From NVTR01 sp036480115 (lineage in GTDB: Bacteria > Pseudomonadota > Alphaproteobacteria > Rhodobacterales > Rhodobacteraceae): a stretch of DNA of 64,000 nucleotides. Numbering within the stretch: position 1 is the stretch's first letter; each line of letters opens with the position of its first letter. The notes under the pieces were generated by a model. It did not search any database and was not told the DNA's origin. It saw nothing but the letters and a program-made list of their open reading frames with translations. Both the position numbers and the translations under genes were made by a program. The DNA lies in assembly GCA_965224795.1 (NCBI GenBank), contig CBDDAE010000001.1, forward strand, positions 1,550,001-1,614,000, in the 5' to 3' direction. Shown here one piece after another: positions 16,670 to 24,961 of this stretch.

Positions 16670-17119
16670 ATGTCCCATCAGGTACGAAACACCTATGCCA
16701 GTCTTTTCAGCGGGCTGGTGATGTTTGTCCTCTACTTCTGGCGCATCAGCTATCTGTTTGAACAGGGCCGGTTTGAAGGTGCTGAGGCCATGTCCCTGTT
16801 GGCAAAAACTTTTCTGCTGATGATCCCAGTTGGTATTATTGCAACCGTCATTTCTATGATCCTGTTTTCGATCCTCTTTGCTATCGCCGCCCGCGACGGT
16901 AACCCAAGCTTTGTGATTGATGAGCGTGACCGCCTGATTGAATTGCGCGCCCTGCGCTGGTCGTATTACATATTTGGCGCCGGGTTCATTTGCTCAATGA
17001 TCGCACTGGCCTTTGGCCATACAGCGTTCACCGTGTTCAACCTGATCATCGGCTCGTTGATGCTTGCCACCATCGCCGAGGGTCTGATCCAGCTGGCAAT
17101 GCACCGGCGAGGATACTGA
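16670..17119 (+). CDS. Four-helix membrane protein paired with an XRE regulator
   Basis: A 149-residue protein with four hydrophobic segments (about residues 12-28, 45-70, 98-117 and 120-140) and a charged loop containing DERDRLIELRALRWSYY. This loop and layout are typical of small membrane proteins encoded just before YozG-like XRE regulators (DUF2178-like). The frame is open further upstream, but the ATG at 16670 follows a CAGGA-type ribosome-binding site and begins at the conserved part. The XRE gene starts 3 bases after its stop. Function unknown. Confidence 0.72.
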   Translation: MSHQVRNTYASLFSGLVMFVLYFWRISYLFEQGRFEGAEAMSLLAKTFLLMIPVGIIATVISMILFSILFAIAARDGNPSFVIDERDRLIELRALRWSYYIFGAGFICSMIALAFGHTAFTVFNLIIGSLMLATIAEGLIQLAMHRRGY

Positions 17120-17122
17120 CCG

Positions 17123-17338
17123 ATGGGCAAAACCCAGATCAGCAACACCATTCGCCGTCTGCGGTTTGACGCCGATGAAATGACGCAAAAGCAACTGGCC
17201 GAACTGGTCGGCGTCACTAGGCAAACAATCGTTGCCATTGAAAAGGCGAAATACGCCCCGTCACTGGAACTGGCGTTCCTGATCGCCCGAACCTTTGATA
17301 CCCCGCTGGAAGAGGTATTCACCTTCAACGGCGACTAA
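17123..17338 (+). CDS. XRE-family helix-turn-helix regulator
   Basis: A 71-residue single-domain Cro/C1-type HTH. The helix-turn-helix reads MTQKQLAELVGVTRQTIVAI (residues 20-39), and the C-terminus LEEVFTF is typical of YozG-like regulators. It is 3 bases downstream of the four-helix membrane protein and probably forms an autoregulated pair with it. The AT-rich direct repeat upstream at 16533-16562 is the obvious candidate operator. Confidence 0.88.
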   Translation: MGKTQISNTIRRLRFDADEMTQKQLAELVGVTRQTIVAIEKAKYAPSLELAFLIARTFDTPLEEVFTFNGD

Positions 17339-17432
17339 CCAAGACACAACTGAAACACCACATCACGACCCTATCTCTGTTGGCATGTTTTCCAGCAGCC
17401 GGTCGAGATTTGCCCGAATAAAGGAAACCCCA

Positions 17433-18101
17433 ATGCCCCGCAAAACAACCAACAACTGGAAGATCATCACGCTTCTTTTGCTGATGGGCGCGATCCCATC
17501 ACTGCCCGGCACCTATATTGTCATCTCTATTCTGTTGGGCCCACCTGCCGATGGCAGCGACCACGCCATAGTTCGCATGCATTATTTTTTGACCCCGGTA
17601 CCGGTCGTGCTACACTGTTTGGCCGGGTTCATTTTTGCCGCCCTGATGCCGTTTCAATTTTCACAGCGTCTGCGCCAAAGGGCACCGAACTGGCATCGCC
17701 GTTCCGGCCGCGCAACCCTTGTTTCAGTTTTCCTGTTGGCGCTCACCGCCTTTTGGATGATCGCCATTTTTCCACCCTCTGGCGGGCCGCTTAAAACCGC
17801 CAGTCTGGCCGTCACAGGCGTTGGTATCATTGTCACATTCAGCCTGTCGCTGCGCGCCATACTGCGCCGCGACATTGCCACCCATCGCGCCTGGATGATG
17901 CGCGGAATTGCTGTAACTTATGGTGCAGTTCCATCGGTATTAATCTACCTTGGCTGGTTCCTGCTGTTGGGCGAACCGCCATTGCTGATTGATGAACTGG
18001 GGCGCTGGGGCGGTATGGCCTTTAATCTGGCCGTGGTCGAATGGGTCCTGCACCGCAAAACCCGCTCACCACTGAAAATCACACAAGGAGCAACCCAATG
18101 A
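17433..18101 (+). CDS. DUF2306-family integral membrane protein
   Basis: A 222-residue membrane protein with about six hydrophobic segments and the conserved H-R-x-SGR (WHRRSGRA) and THRAWMMRG blocks typical of DUF2306 proteins. The two His-containing loops could bind haem or metal, which is speculation. The ATG at 17433 follows an AAGGAA ribosome-binding site; the longer open frame upstream overlaps the XRE gene and is not needed. The stop overlaps the next ATG (ATGA), so it is coupled to the dehydrogenase gene. Confidence 0.8.
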   Translation: MPRKTTNNWKIITLLLLMGAIPSLPGTYIVISILLGPPADGSDHAIVRMHYFLTPVPVVLHCLAGFIFAALMPFQFSQRLRQRAPNWHRRSGRATLVSVFLLALTAFWMIAIFPPSGGPLKTASLAVTGVGIIVTFSLSLRAILRRDIATHRAWMMRGIAVTYGAVPSVLIYLGWFLLLGEPPLLIDELGRWGGMAFNLAVVEWVLHRKTRSPLKITQGATQ

Positions 18102-19081
18102 AAGCCGCAGTTTACACCAGATACGGCGGGCCAGAGGTGGTTACAATCCGTGACATCCCCAAGCCTGAACCAAAGGATAACGAGGTCCTGATCAAAACCC
18201 ATGCCACCTGTGTTAACACCGCCGATTGGCGGCTTCGCAGCCTGAATGTACCTAAAGGTTTCGGGCTGCTGGTGCGACTGGCCATAGGCATCACTGGACC
18301 GCGCAAGCAGGTATTGGGTACAGAGCTTTCAGGCGTCATCGAAAGCGTGGGCGTAAGCGTCACGCAATTCAAACCGGGTGATGCTGTCATTGCCGACGGT
18401 GGTTTCGGGATGGGGTGCCATGCTGAATACAAAACCATGCCAGAATCCGGCGCCATCGTGTTGAAACCGGACAACCTGTCTTTTGAACAGGCCGCGGCCC
18501 TAAGTTTCGGTGGATCTACCGCCCTATGTTTCTTGCGCAATGGCGGCAGGATACAAAAAGGAGACACGATTCTGGTCAACGGCGCATCCGGCACAACCGG
18601 GCTGGCATTTGTACAATTGGCCAAATATTTCGGAGCCACAGTAACCGGGGTATGCAGCACCGCCAATCTGGAATTGGTTCGAAAAACCGGGGCTAGCCGC
18701 GTCATTGACTACACCAAGACAGAATTCGATCAGGACGGTACGAAATACGACGTCATCGTAGATACAACCGGTACAATCCCATGGGCGAAGGTTAAGAAAT
18801 CACTGACCCAAAAGGGCCGTCTTATGGCGGTTCTTGGCCAGTTATCAGAAATGTTGCGTGCACCAATTGTGTCCCGAAAGAATGGTCAAAAACTGATCAC
18901 CGGGACCGCAAAGTCCACGGCCAAAGACATGCGGTTTCTGGCGCAACTAGCCGAAAACGGAGATTTCAAACCGATCCTGGATTGCGTCCTGCCATTTTCC
19001 GAAATTCAGGCGGCCCATGCCCGCGTGGATACCGGGCGCAAAACCGGCAGTGTTGTGATTACATTGGACACAACCCCCTGA
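18098..19081 (+). CDS. NAD(P)-dependent alcohol dehydrogenase / quinone reductase-like (MDR family)
   Basis: A 327-residue medium-chain dehydrogenase. It has the GroES-like N-terminal domain (MKAAVYTRYGGPEVV and GTELSGVIESVG) and a Rossmann domain with VNGASGTTGLAFVQLAKYFG (around residues 155-174). The structural zinc Cys set is absent, which points to the zinc-free quinone-oxidoreductase-like branch. The ATG overlaps the stop of the DUF2306 gene. It is convergent with the LysR gene, leaving a 6-base gap. Confidence 0.88.
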   Translation: MKAAVYTRYGGPEVVTIRDIPKPEPKDNEVLIKTHATCVNTADWRLRSLNVPKGFGLLVRLAIGITGPRKQVLGTELSGVIESVGVSVTQFKPGDAVIADGGFGMGCHAEYKTMPESGAIVLKPDNLSFEQAAALSFGGSTALCFLRNGGRIQKGDTILVNGASGTTGLAFVQLAKYFGATVTGVCSTANLELVRKTGASRVIDYTKTEFDQDGTKYDVIVDTTGTIPWAKVKKSLTQKGRLMAVLGQLSEMLRAPIVSRKNGQKLITGTAKSTAKDMRFLAQLAENGDFKPILDCVLPFSEIQAAHARVDTGRKTGSVVITLDTTP

Positions 19082-19087
19082 CAATGC

Positions 19088-19978
19088 TCAGGGCTGCTGC
19101 AATTCTTTCGCCAACAGATCAAACACCAGCCTGATCCGCCGGCTGGTGTTTAATTCCCGGTGCGCCACCAGCCATATCGGGAACATCAGCGGTTCCAGAT
19201 CGGGCAGTACCCGCACAACCAACGGTTCAGCATCACCGATATTTCCGTCTAGTATGCCGATCCCGACACCCTGTTTCACCAGTGCCCACATGACATGATA
19301 GCTTTCGGTCAACACCGGAAAGTTCGCCTGTGTCAGGTTCAGACCCATCGAATTCATCCCCTTCAGAAATGCCCCCGAATTATCAACGCTAATAAACTCA
19401 GCACCCCGCAGATCATCAAGTGTTTTCGGAATGCCGATACGGTCCAGATAGGACGGGCTGGCAAATAGGCGTGCAGGAACTTCCCTGATTTTACGCGCAA
19501 TCAGGTCAGGTTCACTGGGCCGAAAATTACGGATCGCAATGTCAGCTTCCCGTCGGCGCAAATCACTGGGGCTGTTTGACGCGACAATTTCAATTTCAAT
19601 CCCCGGCTCCAACAGCCGCAGTTTTTCAACAATCGGCGGCAGGATTTCCGCCGCGTAGGTTTCGCTTGCAGCAATGCACACATGCCCTTCAATTGACAGG
19701 GATTGACCTGCAGCCGTCAGCGAAACCCGGCCCGCAGCATCGCCCATTGCGCGCACATGTTCCAGCAATTCCATCCCGCTTGGCGTTAGGGTCAGCCCGC
19801 GCCCGACCCGTTCAAACAGCACCACGCCCAATTCCTGCTCCAACGCATCCACCTGACGCCCCAGTGTCGGCTGCGCCATATTAAGAGCCCGAGCTGCCGC
19901 CGAAAGTGAGCCTTCCTCAGCCGTCACCAAAAACGCTCGCGCCCGGTTCCAGTCAAATTTCACCGATCTCCAATCCAT
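19088..19978 (-). CDS. LysR-family transcriptional regulator
   Basis: A 296-residue LTTR. The winged-helix N-terminus contains EGSLSAAARALNMAQPTLGRQVDALE (quoted here in two parts: EGSLSAAARALNMAQ then PTLGRQVDALE), followed by a periplasmic-binding-protein-like effector domain from about residue 95. An ATG four codons earlier (19990) and a GTG further in with a better-spaced GGAG are alternative starts. It faces the DUF4386 gene across about 125 bases, making that gene its likeliest target, and is convergent with the MDR dehydrogenase. Confidence 0.9.
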   Translation of the reverse strand: MDWRSVKFDWNRARAFLVTAEEGSLSAAARALNMAQPTLGRQVDALEQELGVVLFERVGRGLTLTPSGMELLEHVRAMGDAAGRVSLTAAGQSLSIEGHVCIAASETYAAEILPPIVEKLRLLEPGIEIEIVASNSPSDLRRREADIAIRNFRPSEPDLIARKIREVPARLFASPSYLDRIGIPKTLDDLRGAEFISVDNSGAFLKGMNSMGLNLTQANFPVLTESYHVMWALVKQGVGIGILDGNIGDAEPLVVRVLPDLEPLMFPIWLVAHRELNTSRRIRLVFDLLAKELQQP

Positions 19979-20104
19979 GCGTTTATGCATATCAAACGCA
20001 CGAAATTGGTCAATTTATTTGAACGCTTCTCCCACGTACAAACCGGGTATCGGCCGCAAATGCATCCCGCAGGCGGCAATTAGAAAACTTGATCGGACCA
20101 AACC

Positions 20105-20794
20105 ATGATCCCTTTGGATAACACGCGAAACGCCGCCAGATTGTTTGGCATCTGCTTCATTCTGACGTTTCTGTCCTACGGCATAGGTAGCAGCATGGTG
20201 GACGCTGTAACCGGCGACGCGGGGTTTCTGGACCTTATACCGGACAATTCTATCTCTCTTGCCGTCGGCGTGGTTTTAATGGCAGTTTTACACAGCCTCA
20301 CTAACATCGCACTGCCGGTCCTCATGCTGCCAATCTTGAAACCGGTCAATGAACGGCTGGCATACGGTTATTTCGGCTTGGCTGTAGCTGCTACCACAGT
20401 ACTGGCGGTCGGTGGCGTAATGTTGTTAATGCTGATGCCATTGGGAGATGCCTACGCTGTCGCCGATAGCGCAACCCGTCCGCCACTTGAGGCAACGGCA
20501 AAAATGCTGAAATCCGGCGCTACTTCGGCCTACCACATGGGCATGGCGATCTGGTCACTGGGCGGCATGATGTTTTGCGCCGTGCTTTACCGGTCAGCAC
20601 TTGTGCCACGGTTCCTGCCAGTCTGGGGCATGTTCGGCTATGTCACCCTGGCAGCCGGTTCAATTTCTGAACTGTTTTTCCACAACAACACGGTAGAGAT
20701 CATCAGCGTCATCCCCGGCGGCTTATTTGAAATCACCCTAAGCATCTGGCTGATCATCCGGGGCTTCAACCGCCCTGTGAACGCACTTTCATAA
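20105..20794 (+). CDS. DUF4386-family membrane protein
   Basis: A 229-residue protein with six hydrophobic segments and the N-terminal RNAARLFGICFILTFLSYGIG pattern (first segment about residues 10-29) characteristic of DUF4386 proteins. The family has no established function. Divergent from a LysR regulator, which may control it. Confidence 0.82.
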   Translation: MIPLDNTRNAARLFGICFILTFLSYGIGSSMVDAVTGDAGFLDLIPDNSISLAVGVVLMAVLHSLTNIALPVLMLPILKPVNERLAYGYFGLAVAATTVLAVGGVMLLMLMPLGDAYAVADSATRPPLEATAKMLKSGATSAYHMGMAIWSLGGMMFCAVLYRSALVPRFLPVWGMFGYVTLAAGSISELFFHNNTVEIISVIPGGLFEITLSIWLIIRGFNRPVNALS

Positions 20795-20830
20795 ACAAGC
20801 CCACCCTTAACAAACGGGAAAACTCTTTTG

Positions 20831-20856
20831 CCTATCATTGCCCCAGCAATCATAGG
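20831..20856 (+). promoter_or_regulatory. Hairpin / dyad covering the ribosome-binding site of the next gene
   Basis: CCTATCATTGC (20831-20841) pairs with GCAATCATAGG (20846-20856) with one central mismatch and a 4-base loop. The 3' arm contains the only Shine-Dalgarno-like AGG of the gene at 20865. It could end transcription of the DUF4386 gene, mask translation of the downstream gene, or be a protein-binding dyad; the sequence does not decide between these. Confidence 0.45.
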
Positions 20857-20864
20857 TATAATAC

Positions 20865-21293
20865 ATGGTAAAACCCCGAAATAATCTGTTCTTCGCAGGT
20901 GTAATACTACTTTTGTCCATGCCCACTGTGGCCTCAGTGGCTTATTTCAAAATCACCGGCGACCCGACATTTCGTCCGCTCGGCATCACAGTCGCTAGTC
21001 TGACAGAAAACCTGGTTGGCGGCACCTCGCGCGGGATCACGGTGCGGATTGAATGGGGTGAAAGCTCAAACACCTCCAACAGCAAAGAACAGGTCAGACT
21101 GGCGCTTGAAAAAGCCATGTCGGTCTATCCGATAGATTTCCTGATACGGTTCGAAAACACCAGTAGTGCCGCCATAGAGATTTTCTTTGTAGTCGATGGG
21201 GCAAAAATCGGCCCCTATCAGTTGCAAGATGTCTCAAGCGGTATTCCGGCTGCCTTAGCGGCATTCAGTATGAAACCTCCGGAGGAATCTTAA
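20865..21293 (+). CDS. Hypothetical exported or membrane-anchored protein
   Basis: A 142-residue protein with one N-terminal hydrophobic segment (residues 8-26; signal peptide or anchor) and a soluble remainder. The segment IDFLIRFENTSSAAIEIFFVVDGAKIGPYQL suggests a small beta-rich periplasmic domain (shown in two runs: IDFLIRFENTSSAA, then IEIFFVVDGAKIGPYQL). No family recognised. The stop shares TTAA with the convergent queG stop. An SD-containing hairpin lies just upstream. Confidence 0.6.
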   Translation: MVKPRNNLFFAGVILLLSMPTVASVAYFKITGDPTFRPLGITVASLTENLVGGTSRGITVRIEWGESSNTSNSKEQVRLALEKAMSVYPIDFLIRFENTSSAAIEIFFVVDGAKIGPYQLQDVSSGIPAALAAFSMKPPEES

Positions 21294-22327
21294 CCCAACA
21301 ACCGCATTGCGGCCCATTTAGCGGCGTCCGCCAGCGTTTCATCTGGGTCCGTAGTTAACCCCTGTGCCACCTCCAGCAACTTGGCATCACCTGAATTGCC
21401 AATGGCATACAGCACATTTCGCACAAACCGGTTTCTTCCAATCCGCTTCACTGGGTTTCCCGAAAACATTGCCCGAAACTGTGCATCATCCAACTCAGCC
21501 AATTGCGCCAATGCCGGGGCTTTCAAATCCTCGCGCGCCAGATATTTTACTTCATTGGCCGCAATCGCAAACTTGTTCCACGGGCACACGGCTAAACAAT
21601 CATCGCACCCATAAATCCGGTTGCCCATTAGTGGCCTAAGTTCCAGATCAATCGGCCCGTGATGTTCGATCGTCAAATAGGATATGCAACGCCGTGCATC
21701 CAGCTGAAATGGTACCGGAAACGCATTGGTCGGGCAGATGTCCAAACAGGCCCGGCAAGTCCCGCAATTTTCCGGTTCCGGTTTATCCAACGGCAGCTCA
21801 ATCGTGGTAAAGATAGCGCCCAAAAAGAACCAACTGCCCAGCTCTCGCGACACCAGATTTGTGTGCTTGCCCTGCCAGCCCAATCCAGCTGCCGCCGCCA
21901 AAGGTTTTTCCATAACCGGGGCTGTATCAACAAAAACCTTGATCGCCTCGTCTTGCTGTTGATCCAACAACCAGCGCCCAACCCGTTTCAGACGCTTTTT
22001 CACAATGTCATGGTAATCCCGGTTCTGCGCATAAACTGAAATCGCGCCCCGGTCCGAACGGTCTATCACTGCCATCGGATCATCTTCTGGCGTGTACATT
22101 TCAGCCAGCATGATCACCGATTTCGCTTCAGGCCAAAGTACACTTGGATCACCGCGCCACGCCATCCGCTCAGCCATCCAACCCATCTGACCGTGTCGAC
22201 CATTATCAACAAATGCCTGCAGCTGCCCAGCTGCTTTCGGAATGGCCGCGGGGCTGGTTACCCCAACCTTGGCAAAGCCTTCAGCCAATGCCTGTTTAAC
22301 CAAGCGTTCTTTCAACGCCGCATTCAT
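21290..22327 (-). CDS. queG: Epoxyqueuosine reductase QueG
   Basis: A 345-residue cobalamin-dependent iron-sulfur enzyme that reduces epoxyqueuosine to queuosine in tRNA, the last step of the pathway. Two [4Fe-4S] clusters are visible as CGTCRACLDICPTNAF and CDDCLAVCPWNKF, with CISYLTIEHHGPI between them. A C-terminal HEAT-like segment (LLEVAQGLTTDPDETLADAAKW, given as LLEVAQGL and TTDPDETLADAA) completes it. Its need for cobalamin ties it functionally to the cob genes at the start of the window. Confidence 0.95.
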   Translation of the reverse strand: MNAALKERLVKQALAEGFAKVGVTSPAAIPKAAGQLQAFVDNGRHGQMGWMAERMAWRGDPSVLWPEAKSVIMLAEMYTPEDDPMAVIDRSDRGAISVYAQNRDYHDIVKKRLKRVGRWLLDQQQDEAIKVFVDTAPVMEKPLAAAAGLGWQGKHTNLVSRELGSWFFLGAIFTTIELPLDKPEPENCGTCRACLDICPTNAFPVPFQLDARRCISYLTIEHHGPIDLELRPLMGNRIYGCDDCLAVCPWNKFAIAANEVKYLAREDLKAPALAQLAELDDAQFRAMFSGNPVKRIGRNRFVRNVLYAIGNSGDAKLLEVAQGLTTDPDETLADAAKWAAMRLLG

Positions 22328-22403
22328 TTTTCCAAAAATATCCTCGGGGGGTTTGCCCGCCGGGCAATTTGGGGGGCAGACAGCCCCCTGCCTCCCTCAC
22401 AGC

Positions 22404-23069
22404 TCAAAAATCGAGATCCGAGTAATGTGCTGGTGGCGGAAACCCCGGCACATGGTCGGCGAGAATTGATCGAAATGCCGGGCGAGATTTTATCTTGGCA
22501 TACCAGTCTTTGACATTCTCGTTTCGGTTCCAATCCACATCACTAATGTAATCCAATGCCGACAAATGCGCAGCTGCGGCAAAGTCTGCCAGAGACATTG
22601 TATTTCCCGCCAGCCAGCGTCGATCATCCAGCAACCAACCCATATAATCCAGATGGAACTTTATCGCTTTAGCTCCCGACTTAACGTTTTTACTGTCAGG
22701 GTAACCTTGCCCCATGATCTTTTTATTTACCCGCTCATAAAGCAGTTTTGACGTCACCTCAGCGTGGAATTTATCATCAAACCAACTTACCAGTCGGCGC
22801 ACTTCATAGCGTCCTTCTTTGTCGCTGGGCAGCAGTGCAGGCTCTGGGAAAGCTTCCTCAATATATTCACAAATAGCCGCGCTCTCAGCCAAAGTTTTCC
22901 CATCCATCTTCAGTACAGGAATCTTACCCGCCGGATTGCGTTGCAAGAAATCTGATCCTTGTTCCCAGTACTTTTCCTCTACCAACTCCACCTCTAATTT
23001 TTTCTCGCCAAGCGAAAGCCGAACCTTTCGGCAAAACGGTGATAGGGGAACATGGAACAATCTAATCAT
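22404..23069 (-). CDS. Glutathione S-transferase family protein
   Basis: A 221-residue GST. The thioredoxin-like N-terminal domain has LSPFCRKVRLSL and the glutathione-binding block NPAGKIPVLKMDGKTLAESAA (given as NPAGKIPVL and LAESAAICEYI). A helical C-terminal domain follows from about residue 90. Substrate unknown. It lies 77 bases upstream of queG on the same strand; the intervening sequence has a GC-rich stem-like stretch. Confidence 0.9.
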   Translation of the reverse strand: MIRLFHVPLSPFCRKVRLSLGEKKLEVELVEEKYWEQGSDFLQRNPAGKIPVLKMDGKTLAESAAICEYIEEAFPEPALLPSDKEGRYEVRRLVSWFDDKFHAEVTSKLLYERVNKKIMGQGYPDSKNVKSGAKAIKFHLDYMGWLLDDRRWLAGNTMSLADFAAAAHLSALDYISDVDWNRNENVKDWYAKIKSRPAFRSILADHVPGFPPPAHYSDLDF

Positions 23070-23127
23070 GGGTTCAGCGCCGTCTAAAGTTATGGTTTTC
23101 CTTCAATGGCGCGATCTGCACAAAGAT

Positions 23128-23889
23128 TCAACTCTCCAAACAACTGGCGCGACCATCAGCAAGAATTGTCGCAGCCCCATCGGCAATACCACGCGCACGT
23201 TTTTGCAGGCTTTTTGTTGGCTGTTTCACTGACCGTTGTTTAGGGTTTGGCAGCACTGCCGCCAACTGTGCCGCCTGCCAGGGCTGCAATTCACCCGGAC
23301 CAACCCGAAAAAAATTGCGGGCAGCGGCTTCTACGCCAAATACCCCCTCTCCAAATTCCGCAACATTCAGATAAACCTCAAGAATTCGCCGCTTTGTCCA
23401 GACTGCTTCAACCATTGGTGTCATTATTGCCTCCAGGGCTTTACGTGCCCAACTGCGGCCCTGCCAAAGGTAAACATTTTTAACCACCTGTTGGCTTAAT
23501 GTTGACGCCCCGCGCTTGCCGCCAGCATCAAGTGCTTTGCGAATTTCCGCCATATCAAAGCCCCAGTGCAGGCAGTAATTCGCATCCTCCGCCGCCACCA
23601 CCGAGCGCGCCATTACCGGTGCGATTTCATCAATACCAACCCATTGCTGATCAACACCACCTATACGTCGCCCTTCGGTAAACATGTACGGCGTTGTTGG
23701 TGGATCAAAAATTCCGTAGATTACTACCGCCAGAAACAACAGCCCCACACCCAGAAGAACGGCACGAAATAGCCACCTAAAAAGCCATCGAACCGGCCTG
23801 AAAATCAGCCAACCCTGCTGCTTTTTCGTCGATTTTTTAACCGGCGTCCGCTTCTGTGCTGCGGGTTTCTTTTTTGTTGTTCGTGCCAC
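23128..23889 (-). CDS. mtgA: Monofunctional biosynthetic peptidoglycan transglycosylase MtgA
   Basis: A 253-residue GT51 enzyme that polymerises lipid II into glycan strands. The Lys/Arg-rich cytosolic tail (residues 1-25) is followed by one membrane segment (about 36-60) and the GT51 domain. The latter has VVAAEDANYCLHWGFD (catalytic Glu), KRGASTLSQQVVKNVYLW and the RRILEVYLNVAEFGEGVFG block. The start is GTG. It has no transpeptidase domain, so it is not a bifunctional PBP. Confidence 0.94.
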   Translation of the reverse strand: MARTTKKKPAAQKRTPVKKSTKKQQGWLIFRPVRWLFRWLFRAVLLGVGLLFLAVVIYGIFDPPTTPYMFTEGRRIGGVDQQWVGIDEIAPVMARSVVAAEDANYCLHWGFDMAEIRKALDAGGKRGASTLSQQVVKNVYLWQGRSWARKALEAIMTPMVEAVWTKRRILEVYLNVAEFGEGVFGVEAAARNFFRVGPGELQPWQAAQLAAVLPNPKQRSVKQPTKSLQKRARGIADGAATILADGRASCLES

Positions 23890-23921
23890 AACTCTGTTAG
23901 GTCATAAACCCACAAGGATGG

Positions 23922-24842
23922 TCAAGCCACCAAAACCGATGCGTCTTTCTTTTTCAATGTTGGTCGCGCTGTCTTGAACAATCCGCTTTGCACTCGGTTT
24001 GCAAGATCAGGGAACAATTCCAGCAACTCGGCCCGAACCGAAACGTCGTTTAGCAGGATGTGATCACCGGGGAAAAAACTTTCGCTTAACACACCATTTG
24101 AAGTCACGATCTCATGTTGGTCAAACAGAATATGGTAGTACATCACTGTTTTGGCAGGTTCCTGAACAACAAAATCACCATCAATCAGGTGTTTTGCCGG
24201 AACCAAGACCTCAGACCCGCCAAAAAACAACTCAGCCCGCCACCCCTGCACCAGCATCCGGTGCTGCGGCGACACACGTAGGGTTTTTTCATTTCCAATA
24301 GCGCCGGGTTTGAAAACCACCGGCGCAAAACGCCCGGTCGCACATGTCGGGCTACGCCCAATCCAACGAATTTCCTGTGGCCCGTTGTCCACAGTTTCAA
24401 CTTGGTCACCAACTTTCAGATCTTCGATCGCACAATCCCCGTCGACAGTTCGGATCAACGTACCCGCTGTAAAACATGTCGGTCCCAAATCAGTACCGGT
24501 ATCCAGCGGTCCCTGCGTTGTCACCCCTGTCGAACTGACGTATGTGCCGTTTTGTAACACCTGCCCATCTGTTGGGGTAAACACCCTGGTACCGTCGGCC
24601 AAATAGAAGGTCGTACCAACATAGGTGATGTTGCCAACTCCGGGTACATTCACCGTTAAAACATCCCCAGGCCAAGAGCTGGTTACATCCTGTCCATTCA
24701 CAGAATCATTATCAAAACGGTCAACGTCGCCATCGTCGTTCTGATCAATCAGGTCATATGACGAGAAATTCAACGCGGTGCCCACCGGCGGCGGGTTGAA
24801 GGGATCAATGTCAAAAAACTGATCTGTAAAAGTTGTTGGCAT
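23922..24842 (-). CDS. Hint-domain-containing protein
   Basis: A 306-residue protein with a Hedgehog/intein (Hint) autoprocessing domain starting at CFTAGTLIRTVDG (Cys at about residue 127) and including KVGDQVETVDNG, RVSPQHRMLV (the block-B-like His) and the C-terminal HEIVTSNGVLSESFFPGDH. The N-terminal 120 residues are Asp/Asn/Gly-rich with DQNDDGDVDRFDNDS, similar to calcium-binding repeats. Hint proteins of this layout are common in Rhodobacterales. Function is not established; an extracellular or self-cleaving protein is plausible. Confidence 0.85.
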   Translation of the reverse strand: MPTTFTDQFFDIDPFNPPPVGTALNFSSYDLIDQNDDGDVDRFDNDSVNGQDVTSSWPGDVLTVNVPGVGNITYVGTTFYLADGTRVFTPTDGQVLQNGTYVSSTGVTTQGPLDTGTDLGPTCFTAGTLIRTVDGDCAIEDLKVGDQVETVDNGPQEIRWIGRSPTCATGRFAPVVFKPGAIGNEKTLRVSPQHRMLVQGWRAELFFGGSEVLVPAKHLIDGDFVVQEPAKTVMYYHILFDQHEIVTSNGVLSESFFPGDHILLNDVSVRAELLELFPDLANRVQSGLFKTARPTLKKKDASVLVA

Positions 24843-24961
24843 AGCGCTTCACCGGAACCAAAAGGTCTGAATTTAAATCAACCTATGGGTGAAGAATGGT
24901 CTTTCAGGGTGTTTTTTCGGGAAAAATTGTGACAAATTCGGCCTAATTTGGCCAAAATCCG

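Noticed and set aside
20857..20862. TATAAT just before the gene at 20865
   Set aside because: It lies 2 bases before the ATG with no matching -35, so it cannot serve that gene as a normal promoter.
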